Source: a virus. Taken from it: a DNA stretch of 64,000 nucleotides. The notes beneath the pieces were generated by a model. The model searched no databases. It saw nothing but the letters and a program-made list of their open reading frames with translations, and was not told the origin of the DNA. The position numbers were made by a program, and so were the translations under genes. This document shows, piece by piece, positions 8,582 through 16,718 of this stretch. Numbering within the stretch: position 1 is the stretch's first letter; every line of letters begins with the position of its first letter. Location of the stretch: positions 45,205-109,204 of the IMG/VR virus record IMGVR_UViG_3300027754_005987, one strand, 5' to 3'.

Positions 8582-10627
8582 ATGGCAGATAATAAAAATC
8601 TAACAATATTTCAGAAACTAGGGCAAGTATTAAATCCTAGTAACGTTAAACAATCACAAACAACATCAACTCAACGTTATAATATAGGTAATGGTGAATT
8701 ACTTAAAACAGATAACAAAGCTGATTTTGAGAGAGCTAAACTACAGGCTCAACAAAATAAATATTTGGGTCAAGTATGGAAAAAGGTAGAGAGTGGATTG
8801 TTTCAACAATCAATTAATTATGAAACAACTCGTATTGGTTCTTATTCCGATTTTGAAGCTATGGAGTTTTATCCAACAATAGCAGCAGCATTAGATATTA
8901 TGATGGAAGAGTCTACAACGCTTAATCAGCATGGTAGAATGCTTAATGTTTATTCTGATAGTAATAGAGTTAAAACTATATTAGAAGATTTATTTTTTAA
9001 CAGGTTAGATTTACACACTTCATTACCAATGTTTACTAGAAACACTTGCAAATATGGTGATAATTTTGTTTATCTAAATATTGATGATAAAAATGGAATA
9101 ATTAGTGCTAAGCAATTACCTAATTACGAAATGGAAAGAAGAGAAACTGGATTATTTGATATGGTATCTGGAAGAGAAACACCAAATACATTGGAGAAAA
9201 GTTCATCAACAGATAAAGTTAAGTTTTTTTGGAGAGGTCGTGATGTTGAATTTAATTCATGGCAAATTGCTCACTTCCGTTTATTAGGTGATGATAGACG
9301 TTTACCTTACGGTACATCTGTTTTAGAGAAGTCTAGACGTGTTTGGAAACAATTAATACTATCTGAGGATTCAATGCTTGTTTATCGTGTGACTAGAGCA
9401 CCAGAAAGACGTGTATATAAAATCTATGTCGGTAACATTGATGATGCTGATGTTGAACAATACGTAAATACAATTGCTGACAGATTTAAAAGGATGCCAA
9501 TAACTGACCCACAAACTGGTCAAATGGACCTTAGATATAATCAATTATCTAATGACCAAGATTATTTCATACCAGTTCGTTCTGAAAATGCGCCAACACC
9601 AATTGATACATTGCCTGGAGCAACTAACTTGGACCAAATTGCTGATATAGAATACTTACAAAAGAATTTATTCACATCACTTAGAGTACCAAAACCATTT
9701 TTAGGTTTTGAAGAGGCTGCTGGTGATGGTAAAAATTTAGCTTTACAAGATATTCGTTTTTCTAGAACGATTAATAGAATACAACAATCTATGTTACAAG
9801 AACTTAATAAGATTGCTATTATTCATTTATATATCTTAGGGTTTGAAGAGGATTTAGATAATTTTACACTTACATTAAATAACCCATCAACTCAAGCTGA
9901 AATGCTTAAGGTTGAACATACTCAACTTAAAGTTACTTTATATAAAGATGCTGTATCTGATGCTGGAAATGGTTTTGGTACTATGTCTATGACAAGAGCA
10001 CATAGAGAGATTCTAGGATGGTCTGATGATGAAATTAAGAAAGATTTACTAGAACAAAGAATGGAGAAAGCAGCAGCTGCTGAATTAGCTAATTCTAGTG
10101 CAGTAATAAAACATACTGGTATGTTTGATGTTGTAGATAAAATATATGGCGATTATCAGAAAGCGCTTGAAGGTGGTGGAGCTGGTGAAGAAGGTGCTGG
10201 TGGAGAATCCTCTAGTTCTGGAGGTGGCGGTGGCGGCCTAGGTGGCTCATTCGGTGGCGGTGGAGTAAGTGGTGAAGATTTAGATTTTGGTGGTGAGACA
10301 GGTGCTGAAGAAGAAGGTGGTGCAACAGCTGAAGCAGGTGCAGAAGCAGGTGCAGCTGAAGTAGGTGCTGAAGCAGGTAGTACTGAAGGGTTAGCAGAAT
10401 CTATAATGAAAACTGAAAAATTATTGATAGAAAGAAAAGACGCAATATCTAAAAAATTGGATGCTAGAACAAAAAAATACCAAGGAAGATTTGTTACTCT
10501 TGTTGAGTCAATAAAACCAGATGAAAAAATAAAAGAAGAAAAAGTTAAAATTTACGATAAAAACATAAAAGTAAATCAAAATATCAATACAATGATTGAT
10601 GATATTAATAAAATGTTAGATGAATAG
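8582..10627 (+). CDS. Portal protein (gp20-like)
   Basis: Forms the dodecameric portal ring at the head vertex through which the terminase packs DNA. The 681-residue protein follows T4 gp20 from residue 90 to 500: YPTIAAALDIMMEE near 100, RNTCKYGDNFVY near 155, HFRLLGDDRRLPYG near 230, LPGATNLDQIADIEYL near 345, and RVPKPFLGFEEA near 370. An Ala/Gly/Glu-rich low-complexity insert at about 530-600 (with runs of six Gly) separates this core from a helical Lys-rich C-terminus, making it longer than gp20 (524 residues in T4). It lies downstream of terL and upstream of the protease-scaffold-capsid block. Confidence 0.93.
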   Translation: MADNKNLTIFQKLGQVLNPSNVKQSQTTSTQRYNIGNGELLKTDNKADFERAKLQAQQNKYLGQVWKKVESGLFQQSINYETTRIGSYSDFEAMEFYPTIAAALDIMMEESTTLNQHGRMLNVYSDSNRVKTILEDLFFNRLDLHTSLPMFTRNTCKYGDNFVYLNIDDKNGIISAKQLPNYEMERRETGLFDMVSGRETPNTLEKSSSTDKVKFFWRGRDVEFNSWQIAHFRLLGDDRRLPYGTSVLEKSRRVWKQLILSEDSMLVYRVTRAPERRVYKIYVGNIDDADVEQYVNTIADRFKRMPITDPQTGQMDLRYNQLSNDQDYFIPVRSENAPTPIDTLPGATNLDQIADIEYLQKNLFTSLRVPKPFLGFEEAAGDGKNLALQDIRFSRTINRIQQSMLQELNKIAIIHLYILGFEEDLDNFTLTLNNPSTQAEMLKVEHTQLKVTLYKDAVSDAGNGFGTMSMTRAHREILGWSDDEIKKDLLEQRMEKAAAAELANSSAVIKHTGMFDVVDKIYGDYQKALEGGGAGEEGAGGESSSSGGGGGGLGGSFGGGGVSGEDLDFGGETGAEEEGGATAEAGAEAGAAEVGAEAGSTEGLAESIMKTEKLLIERKDAISKKLDARTKKYQGRFVTLVESIKPDEKIKEEKVKIYDKNIKVNQNINTMIDDINKMLDE

Positions 10628-10650
10628 TCACTTTTTTAAATAAGTAATGA

Positions 10651-10658
10651 TATTTATA
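10651..10658 (+). promoter_or_regulatory. Putative late promoter box TATTTATA
   Basis: Exact TATTTATA starting 22 bases before the ATG at 10673, in the 45-base gap after the portal gene. Confidence 0.5.
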
Positions 10659-10672
10659 AATTAAAATAAAGT

Positions 10673-11464
10673 ATGAAGAATTTTGGTAAACTAAAAAACG
10701 TATTTAATGATTTAATTTCTGAGGGTATAGCAACTAAAGACGCTAAATCTATTGAGTTATTTAAAAAATACGTTAAGACAGTAAAAGAAAGTGAAATATT
10801 AAAAACTCAATTTTTAGTAGTATCAAATATAGAAAATAAAATTGAGTCTAATAGAGAGAAAGCAACTCAATTTGTTAAAGAAAATATTGATTTATTTTCA
10901 AAATTTGATAAGAAAAAAATGATTGAGTTAAATGAAAATTTATCTAGTTTTATCACATCATCTAATAAAGGTGATTTATTAAAAGAAGATATTGATTATA
11001 ACCATAAAAATTTACATCAAAATATCTCTACACTTATATTCACAAAAAAAACACCAAACAATATAGATACGATTGTAGATGCAACTACTGAAGTTGTTGA
11101 TTATATTTTAAACAACAAAACTAAAGAGATTGTAGAAGCATATGAGTTACCATCTAGTTTATTGGCTAATATAATGGTTGATAAATATAATGAAAGATAT
11201 GCTGATTTGGATGAATCTGAAAAAAGAATACTTAAAGTTCTTATTGAATCAACAGATGAAGAAAAAAAAGAATTATATTCATTAACAATAAGAGAGTGTA
11301 TTGATTTGATAAATGAAAAACTATCTGATTCAGATTTAGAAGTAAAAGATAAACTTTTGCGAGTTAAAGATAAATTATTAAATGACAAGCAAAGTGTTAT
11401 TGAAGATTTTAATAAAAATATATCTAAATTAATTGAACTGAAAGATAATTTAAAAAATAGTTAA
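10673..11464 (+). CDS. Helical head-module protein with capsid-targeting-like N-terminus
   Basis: 263 residues, predicted almost fully helical and Lys/Glu-rich, with no named domain. It lies between portal and prohead protease, where T4 has the small core proteins gp67 and gp68. The start MKNFGKLKNVFNDLISEG has the MK-aromatic opening and an ISE site matching the prohead-protease rule [LI]xE. I therefore infer a prohead core or internal protein. It shows no similarity by eye to gp67/68 sequences, so this rests on position and composition. Confidence 0.6.
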   Translation: MKNFGKLKNVFNDLISEGIATKDAKSIELFKKYVKTVKESEILKTQFLVVSNIENKIESNREKATQFVKENIDLFSKFDKKKMIELNENLSSFITSSNKGDLLKEDIDYNHKNLHQNISTLIFTKKTPNNIDTIVDATTEVVDYILNNKTKEIVEAYELPSSLLANIMVDKYNERYADLDESEKRILKVLIESTDEEKKELYSLTIRECIDLINEKLSDSDLEVKDKLLRVKDKLLNDKQSVIEDFNKNISKLIELKDNLKNS

Positions 11465-11473
11465 TTTTTAAAA

Positions 11474-11716
11474 ATGTTTGTTATGAAACCTGTTGCTAGC
11501 GAAAATTTAATTAAATTAAGAAAGTTAAACGAGAAACTTTGTTTTGATTATGTTGAATCGGAAGATTATAAAGAAATAGTTAAAGAAATAAAAGAAGCTA
11601 TTGATTATGGTAAATCTGATATCGAAAATCTAGAAACATCTCAATCAAAAATTAAGTGTTATGAGGGCATGTGCTCAAAAATTACAACAATATTAAATAA
11701 ACTTAAACACATTTAA
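11474..11716 (+). CDS. Small helical hypothetical protein
   Basis: 80 residues, charged and helical, with three Cys (near 23, 62 and 67). The frame opens MFVMKPVAS; the second Met at 11483 is an equally good start. It begins nine bases after the preceding stop and ends two bases before the next ATG, so the three genes 10673-12054 form one unit. No domain recognised. Confidence 0.55.
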   Translation: MFVMKPVASENLIKLRKLNEKLCFDYVESEDYKEIVKEIKEAIDYGKSDIENLETSQSKIKCYEGMCSKITTILNKLKHI

Positions 11717-11718
11717 TC

Positions 11719-12054
11719 ATGGCTGATGACAGAAACACTTGGGGTGAATATAGTAATTTAGTTCTTAAAGAATTAGAACGTCTTAATGATAACTACGATA
11801 AAATGAGGACGGATATGGACATTAGGTTTAATGAATTAAACCAAAAACTAACAGAAGTTAAAAGTGTAGAAAGTAGGGTTTTTTCACATACTACATGGAT
11901 TGAAAGAGTTAATGATGTATGGTCTCCAAATCAAATGAAAGAAGCCAAGGATGAGTTATATAAACAAAAAAATCGTTGGGTTGCTGCGATAGCTATTGTA
12001 ACGTTTGTTCAAATACTTGTTGGTGTAATTATTTCTATGTGGGGTAAGCTATAA
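11719..12054 (+). CDS. Coiled-coil protein with C-terminal membrane helix, XhlA-like layout
   Basis: 111 residues. Residues about 10-55 form a coiled coil (LERLNDNYDKMRTDMD, FNELNQKLTEVKSVE), and residues 86-108 form one hydrophobic helix (WVAAIAIVTFVQILVGVIIS) followed by a short MWGKL tail. This layout matches XhlA-type phage proteins that work with holins in host lysis, though a virion membrane-contact role is equally possible. No signal peptide. It sits in the head module rather than beside a recognised lysin, so the lysis role is tentative. Confidence 0.55.
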   Translation: MADDRNTWGEYSNLVLKELERLNDNYDKMRTDMDIRFNELNQKLTEVKSVESRVFSHTTWIERVNDVWSPNQMKEAKDELYKQKNRWVAAIAIVTFVQILVGVIISMWGKL

Positions 12055-12086
12055 TAGCTACTTGACATATTAAAATATTTTCATTA

Positions 12087-12094
12087 TACTTAAA
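12087..12094 (+). promoter_or_regulatory. Weak late promoter box TACTTAAA
   Basis: ATACTTAAATAAAAACC begins about 20 bases before the ATG at 12107, in the 52-base gap. It has two mismatches to TATTTATA, so this is a guess from position. Confidence 0.25.
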
Positions 12095-12106
12095 TAAAAA
12101 CCAGGT

Positions 12107-12553
12107 ATGATGAAAACAGGAAAAGAAATAAAAGTATCAACATTTAAAAATTTTAATGTTATTTACGGAAGTGTAAATAATAAACATTCAAAAGCAATTT
12201 ACATAAACATGTCAGCTTGGGTTGACCCTAATAGTGAAGAGCCATTAAATTACAATCGAGTAATTAGAGAATTAAATAAAAACGTTAAACAAAAACTATA
12301 TAATTTATTTAACGAAAATAATAATTCTGAATTTATAAAAGATAGAACAATTGTAGATTTAGACATTAGAGAATCTGGAATTAAATACGGTAAACGTAGT
12401 TTTATGAATTGTGAAATGACACTTTTCCTAAATTCAGAAAAACGAGTTAATTCAGAAATAATGATAAATAATTTAAATCAAATCGTTAATATGCTAATTA
12501 GCGATATTTTTGATAATAATAAAATATTTAAATTTCATAGAAAGAAAATTTAA
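12107..12553 (+). CDS. Hypothetical head-module protein
   Basis: 148 residues, basic, with alternating beta strands in the middle and no recognised motif. Two Met codons open the frame (12107 and 12110); the CCAGGT just upstream is one of the few spots with any Shine-Dalgarno-like purine run. A strong palindromic terminator follows at 12572, so it ends a transcription unit. It lies directly before the prohead protease. Function unknown. Confidence 0.6.
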   Translation: MMKTGKEIKVSTFKNFNVIYGSVNNKHSKAIYINMSAWVDPNSEEPLNYNRVIRELNKNVKQKLYNLFNENNNSEFIKDRTIVDLDIRESGIKYGKRSFMNCEMTLFLNSEKRVNSEIMINNLNQIVNMLISDIFDNNKIFKFHRKKI

Positions 12554-12571
12554 AACTAGATTAAAAATAAG

Positions 12572-12599
12572 AAACCATAAACACTAGTGTTTATGGTTT
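12572..12599 (+). terminator. Perfect 28-bp palindromic terminator
   Basis: AAACCATAAACAC and its exact complement meet at TA, followed by a T-rich tract (TTTTTTTATTTT). It separates the upstream head genes from the protease-scaffold-capsid unit. A GTG within it opens the protease frame in an ORF search but is not a credible start. Confidence 0.85.
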
Positions 12600-12615
12600 T
12601 TTTATTTTATACACA

Positions 12616-12623
12616 TATTTATT
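12616..12623 (+). promoter_or_regulatory. Putative late promoter box TATTTATT
   Basis: ACATATTTATTATATAAA starts 25 bases before the protease ATG at 12641 and directly follows a terminator. It has one mismatch to TATTTATA. Confidence 0.45.
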
Positions 12624-12640
12624 ATATAAACGCAAACTAT

Positions 12641-13363
12641 ATGCATAATTATAACGAATTAAAAGTATTGAAACGTCATGAAACAGGGACTGGTGTTTTA
12701 ATCGAACATGATGCTGGATTTATTAGTCCTGATGAACCTAGGAATCAACCTTTTATCAATGAGATAAAAAAATTAGATACAGGTAGCAAAATGACTATTG
12801 TTGAACCGCTTATTGTATACGTTGTATTACAGAAGTATGGTATCCTTAACCGTAATGGTAGGGTTTATCCAGAAAGCATATTAAAACAACAAGATAGGTT
12901 ATATCAACAAGCAATCAAAGAAAGAAGAGCCGTAGGTGAATTAGACCATCCAGAATCTAGTGTTATTGCTGGTGATAGAATATCACACAATATAGTTGAG
13001 ACATGGTGGGAAGGTCATACACTTATGGGCAAAATGGAGATACTAATGACACCTGGATATATTAATTATGGTATTGTATCAACAAAAGGAGATGAAGTCG
13101 CTAATCTATTAAGAAACAGAATTAAAATAGGTGTATCATCTAGAGGTGTTGGTTCGCTTAAAGAAGGTAAAAATGGTGAACAAATAGTACAAGACGATTT
13201 TGAGATAATATGTTGGGATGTTGTAACAGCACCTTCAACACCAGATGCATGGATTGGTAGGAGTTCTGAAGAAATTAGACCGTATGTAGAAAACGTACAA
13301 AAGAAAAAACCATTAATTGAAGGTGGGTTAAATGATAAATTAGATAAATTTTTATTAGATTAA
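12641..13363 (+). CDS. Prohead core protease (gp21-like)
   Basis: Serine protease of the prohead core; in T4 it degrades the scaffold and trims head proteins at [LI]xE sites before packaging. The 240-residue product has the family landmarks: NGRVYP near 72, GELDHPE with candidate catalytic His103, and GVSSRGVGSL with candidate Ser166/167, then DDFEIICWDVVTAPSTPDA. The frame is open back to a GTG at 12587, but that lies inside the terminator hairpin, so I place the start at the first ATG after the TATTTATT box. It is followed by the acidic scaffold and the capsid gene, the T4 order 21-22-23. Confidence 0.88.
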   Translation: MHNYNELKVLKRHETGTGVLIEHDAGFISPDEPRNQPFINEIKKLDTGSKMTIVEPLIVYVVLQKYGILNRNGRVYPESILKQQDRLYQQAIKERRAVGELDHPESSVIAGDRISHNIVETWWEGHTLMGKMEILMTPGYINYGIVSTKGDEVANLLRNRIKIGVSSRGVGSLKEGKNGEQIVQDDFEIICWDVVTAPSTPDAWIGRSSEEIRPYVENVQKKKPLIEGGLNDKLDKFLLD

Positions 13364-13451
13364 TAAGAATTATAGATATTTTTTTACTTTAATTTGGTTT
13401 TTTGTTAAAATCACACATATTTATTAACAAATGAGGGGTTTACCCTATTGT

Positions 13452-13459
13452 TATTTATA
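13452..13459 (+). promoter_or_regulatory. Putative late promoter box TATTTATA before scaffold/capsid
   Basis: Exact TATTTATA beginning 44 bases before the ATG at 13496; the spacing 44 recurs at two minus-strand units (20500 and 24169). A second, one-mismatch copy (TATTTATT) is at about 13416. Confidence 0.5.
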
Positions 13460-13495
13460 TATAATATATAAAATTTAAAAAAAATAAAAAAAGAA

Positions 13496-14725
13496 ATGGC
13501 TGAAAAAAAATCAATACTTGAAGAAGCGTTATTGGATATTAAAAACATTCAATCTGCTTTAAATGCCAACACAAAAGAAATACTTCGTAGCGTTGCTAAA
13601 GAAGAAATTGATAGTGTGGTGAAAGAATCGCTTATGAAAAATGAAGCTGATTATGAAGAAGAGGATTTGGAATCAACTGATGATGCTGTAGAATTAGGCG
13701 GTGACGCTGATATCAATACAATGGAATTAGGTGACGAAGAATCTGACGATGCAGAATTAGATGATATCGAAGGCTCCGAAGAAGTGGCTCCAGAAATGGA
13801 TTCAAAAATTGGAATGGACTCAGATGAGTTAGGTGGAGTGTATGATATGACTAAAGGAGCATCAGATGATGAAGTTTTCGCAATTTACAAAAAATTAAGC
13901 GGTGAAGACGAAATCGAAATTGTTGGTGATGAAATTCACTTAAACATTACCGAACCAGGAGAGTACATTGTTAAAAAAGGTGCTTTGGGTGATTCAATGG
14001 AAGCTGAAGAAGAACTTGATTTAGAAGATTCTGAAGAAGAATCTGAAGAAGAGGGAGAAGCTGAAGAAGAAATGAATTACGAAATTGAAATGGGTAATGA
14101 AGAAGAAGCTGAAGAAGAAGAAGCTGAAGAGGAAGAAGCTGAAGAAGAAGAATCTGAAGAAGAGGAAGAAGAGGAGTTAGAAGAGAATTTAGGCGCTACT
14201 AGAGGTCATGCTGGTAGACAAGGTGCTAAAAGGTCTGGTTCTGCTCATATTCCAAAACCTAAAAAAGCTTTGGAAGAATCACAAAAAGCTAGACAAATTG
14301 TTTCTGAAACAACCAAAAAATATAATACATTATTAACTGAAGCTAAAAAATTACAGACTGAGAATGAAGAATTCAGAAAAGCTCTTAAAACTTTTAGAAA
14401 TCAGTTAGTAGAAACAGTAGTATTCAATAGTAATCTTACTTATGTAACTAGATTATTCATGGAACATTCAACAACTAAAGCTGAAAAACAAAACATTATT
14501 AAACGTTTTGATGTTGAAGTATCAAATTTAGTTGAATCAAAAAAACTTTACAAAACTATTGCTAACGAATTGGAATCTAGAAAACCAATTGCTGAGTCTG
14601 TAAATAACAAAATAATTAAAGAAGCGGCTACTAGTACTTCAAAACAATTAAACGAAAGTACTGCGTATGTTGACCCATCTACTAAAAGAATCTTAGATTT
14701 AATTAACAGAGTAGAGAAAAAATAA
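13496..14725 (+). CDS. Acidic prohead core/scaffold protein (gp22-like by position)
   Basis: 409 residues. The N-terminal part is helical (SILEEALLDIKNIQSAL); residues about 175-235 form an extreme Glu/Ala tract of repeated EEAEEEE units; the C-terminal 150 residues form a long coiled coil (ALEESQKARQIVSETTKK onward) ending in Arg/Lys. It lies between the prohead protease and the capsid gene exactly where T4 encodes scaffold gp22, and it holds many [LI]xE sites. Sequence identity to gp22 is not visible by eye, so the call rests on position, coiled coil and charge. The acidic tract has trinucleotide (GAA) repeats that may vary in length. Confidence 0.75.
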   Translation: MAEKKSILEEALLDIKNIQSALNANTKEILRSVAKEEIDSVVKESLMKNEADYEEEDLESTDDAVELGGDADINTMELGDEESDDAELDDIEGSEEVAPEMDSKIGMDSDELGGVYDMTKGASDDEVFAIYKKLSGEDEIEIVGDEIHLNITEPGEYIVKKGALGDSMEAEEELDLEDSEEESEEEGEAEEEMNYEIEMGNEEEAEEEEAEEEEAEEEESEEEEEEELEENLGATRGHAGRQGAKRSGSAHIPKPKKALEESQKARQIVSETTKKYNTLLTEAKKLQTENEEFRKALKTFRNQLVETVVFNSNLTYVTRLFMEHSTTKAEKQNIIKRFDVEVSNLVESKKLYKTIANELESRKPIAESVNNKIIKEAATSTSKQLNESTAYVDPSTKRILDLINRVEKK

Positions 14726-14783
14726 CAATAACAATAACAAAAAAAAAAAAAAAAATAAAAAAAACAAAAAAAAAAAACAAATT
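14726..14783 (+). promoter_or_regulatory. 58-base G-free poly(A)-like leader of the capsid gene
   Basis: The whole gap between scaffold stop and capsid ATG contains no G and consists of A with a few C and T, including runs of 17 A (14739-14755) and 12 A (14766-14777). Bacteroidota ribosomes do not rely on Shine-Dalgarno pairing and favour A-rich unstructured leaders, so this is probably a translation enhancer for the most abundant virion protein. Confidence 0.6.
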
Positions 14784-16622
14784 ATGTCACATTTATTAAC
14801 ATCTGGACAAGTTGGAAATATTGGTTTAAACCATATGAAAGCTATCCGTAAAGAAACACAATCTAAATGGGATTCTTTAGGCTTCTTAGAAGGTCTTAGA
14901 GGTCACGTAAAAGAAAACATCGCTCAATTATATGAAAACCAAGCGTCTACATTATTAAGCGAGTCTACAACAGCTACTAACTCTGGTTCTTTTGAAACAG
15001 TTGTTTTCCCTATCGTAAGACGTGTTTTCTCTAAATTATTAGCTAACGACATCGTGTCTGTACAAGCTATGAACATGCCAATTGGTAAATTATTCTTTTT
15101 CGTACCACAAACTTCTAGCCGTGTTGACGGTGCTGGTGTTGCTGGTAGTGATTATACCTCTACAGCATCTTCTGATGTTTATGGTACTACTTACTCTGCA
15201 CACACTTCATTTGCATCTAACGGAATTCCTTCATGTGTATTGCCAGCTGCTGGAACATGTGTTGTAACACCTTTCGAAGCTAAAAACTTGTACGATATTT
15301 TCTACAATGATGGTTTATTTGATAACTCTAAAGGTACTTTAACTATCCGTACTCACGCTAGCTTACCTAAATTAACTTTTAATTCTAATGGTGATTTTAG
15401 TAACCCTGTAGTTGGTACTGGTACTTTGCCTACTGCTACTGATGGTTCATTAAGAGAAATCATCGTTAACGTTTCTGGTTTTTCACCAAACAACACAAAC
15501 AAACAAGTAATGACAGGTGCTGATGGTAACCAAATGGATACTGAATCTTTCTTAGCTTCTTTACAAATTGTTACTACTGCTAACATTTTAGACAGAGACG
15601 CTAACGTAGTTGTTGCTTCAAACAAATCTGTACCTTTTAGAGTTGTTACTCAAAAATATGGTAGAGGAATTGTTGATTATAATTCTATAACTGATGCTAC
15701 AGGTACTATTTATTTAGCTTTAGACTTGACTCACCCAGTTGGAACAACTGCTACTGGTACTGCTGCTGCTGGTACTGCTACTTATGATGGTTATGTTGGT
15801 GCTTCTGCTACAACTGCATCTGCATTTACTTTTAACGCTGCATGGGCTGAATATGCTACATTAGAGCTTGAAACCGAAATGGGAGAAGTATCTTTCAAAT
15901 TAGACGAAGTTGTTGTTGCTGTTGAAGAAAGAAAATTAAGAGCTACTTGGTCTCCAGAGCTTGCTCAAGACGTTAGTGCTTTCCACAACATCGATGCTGA
16001 AGCTGAATTAACAGCTATGTTATCTGAACAAGTTGCTGCTGAGATTGACCGTGAAATCCTTAGAGATTTGCGTAAAGCTGCTGCATGGCAATTGAGATGG
16101 GATTACAATGGTTGGAGAAAAGCTTCTACCGCTGCAAGTCCATATACTCAAAAAGAATGGAATCAAACTTTGATTACTCGTGTTAATCAAGTATCTGCTC
16201 AAATACATAAATCTACTCTTAGAGGTGGTGCTAACTTTATCGTTGTATCTTCTGAAATCTCTGCTATTTTTGATGATTTAGAATATTTCCACGTAAGTGA
16301 TGCTAACCCAGAGCAAGACCAATACAACATGGGTATTGAAAGAATTGGAACTTTAAGTGGTCGTTACCAAGTGTATCGTGACCCTTATGCACCAGCTTAC
16401 TCAGTAGTTATTGGACATAAAGGAAAATCATTATTGGATACTGGTTATATCTACGCACCATACGTGCCGTTACAATTAACCCCAACAATGTACAATCCAT
16501 TTAACTTTGCTCCAGTTAAAGGTATCATGACACGTTACGCTAAAAAAGTTGTGAACAATAGGTTCTATGGCCATGTAAGAGTGGACGGTGTACCTACATT
16601 CAATGTTAACGAATTACGTTAA
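14784..16622 (+). CDS. Major capsid protein (gp23-like)
   Basis: HK97-fold shell protein. The 612-residue sequence shows the gp23-type layout: a helical N-terminal delta region (residues 1-60), then FETVVFPIVRRVFSKLLAND and VSVQAMNMPIGKLFFFVPQTS near 72-111, a Gly/Ser/Thr-rich variable insert around 120-370, then EMGEVSFKLDEVVVAVEERKLRA, SPELAQDVSAFHNIDAEAEL, and a C-terminal block ending VKGIMTRYAKKVVNNRFYG. LLSE at 57-60 (and LYE at 49-51) fits the [LI]xE prohead-protease rule and predicts trimming after about E60. It is longer than T4 gp23 (521 residues). Codon use is richer in C-ending codons than its neighbours, fitting high expression. A strong terminator follows. Confidence 0.92.
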   Translation: MSHLLTSGQVGNIGLNHMKAIRKETQSKWDSLGFLEGLRGHVKENIAQLYENQASTLLSESTTATNSGSFETVVFPIVRRVFSKLLANDIVSVQAMNMPIGKLFFFVPQTSSRVDGAGVAGSDYTSTASSDVYGTTYSAHTSFASNGIPSCVLPAAGTCVVTPFEAKNLYDIFYNDGLFDNSKGTLTIRTHASLPKLTFNSNGDFSNPVVGTGTLPTATDGSLREIIVNVSGFSPNNTNKQVMTGADGNQMDTESFLASLQIVTTANILDRDANVVVASNKSVPFRVVTQKYGRGIVDYNSITDATGTIYLALDLTHPVGTTATGTAAAGTATYDGYVGASATTASAFTFNAAWAEYATLELETEMGEVSFKLDEVVVAVEERKLRATWSPELAQDVSAFHNIDAEAELTAMLSEQVAAEIDREILRDLRKAAAWQLRWDYNGWRKASTAASPYTQKEWNQTLITRVNQVSAQIHKSTLRGGANFIVVSSEISAIFDDLEYFHVSDANPEQDQYNMGIERIGTLSGRYQVYRDPYAPAYSVVIGHKGKSLLDTGYIYAPYVPLQLTPTMYNPFNFAPVKGIMTRYAKKVVNNRFYGHVRVDGVPTFNVNELR

Positions 16623-16642
16623 TCGTAACTAAAATAAAACTT

Positions 16643-16670
16643 AAAAGGTGGATAATATTATCCACCTTTT
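16643..16670 (+). terminator. Strong palindromic terminator after capsid gene
   Basis: AAAAGGTGGATAAT and its perfect complement (28 bases), followed by TTGTTTT, 20 bases after the capsid stop. Confidence 0.88.
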
Positions 16671-16683
16671 TTGTTTTAAATAC

Positions 16684-16714
16684 TTGACTTTATTAACGAT
16701 TATTAGTATATTTG
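16684..16714 (+). promoter_or_regulatory. Host-type (Bacteroidota) promoter TTG-N20-TATATTTG
   Basis: TTG at 16684-16686 and TATATTTG at 16707-16714, 20 bases apart, match the Bacteroidota primary-sigma consensus (TTG / TAnnTTTG). The expected start point is at or next to the ATG at 16719, so the message would be nearly leaderless. Confidence 0.8.
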
Positions 16715-16718
16715 TATT

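Noticed and set aside
12587-12640. GTG start for the prohead protease
   Set aside because: It lies inside the 28-bp terminator palindrome; the ATG at 12641 follows a promoter-like box and gives a family-like N-terminus.
12055-13495. tRNA genes in the intergenic gaps
   Set aside because: The gaps are short and AT-rich, with no cloverleaf or T-loop sequence; none was found elsewhere either.
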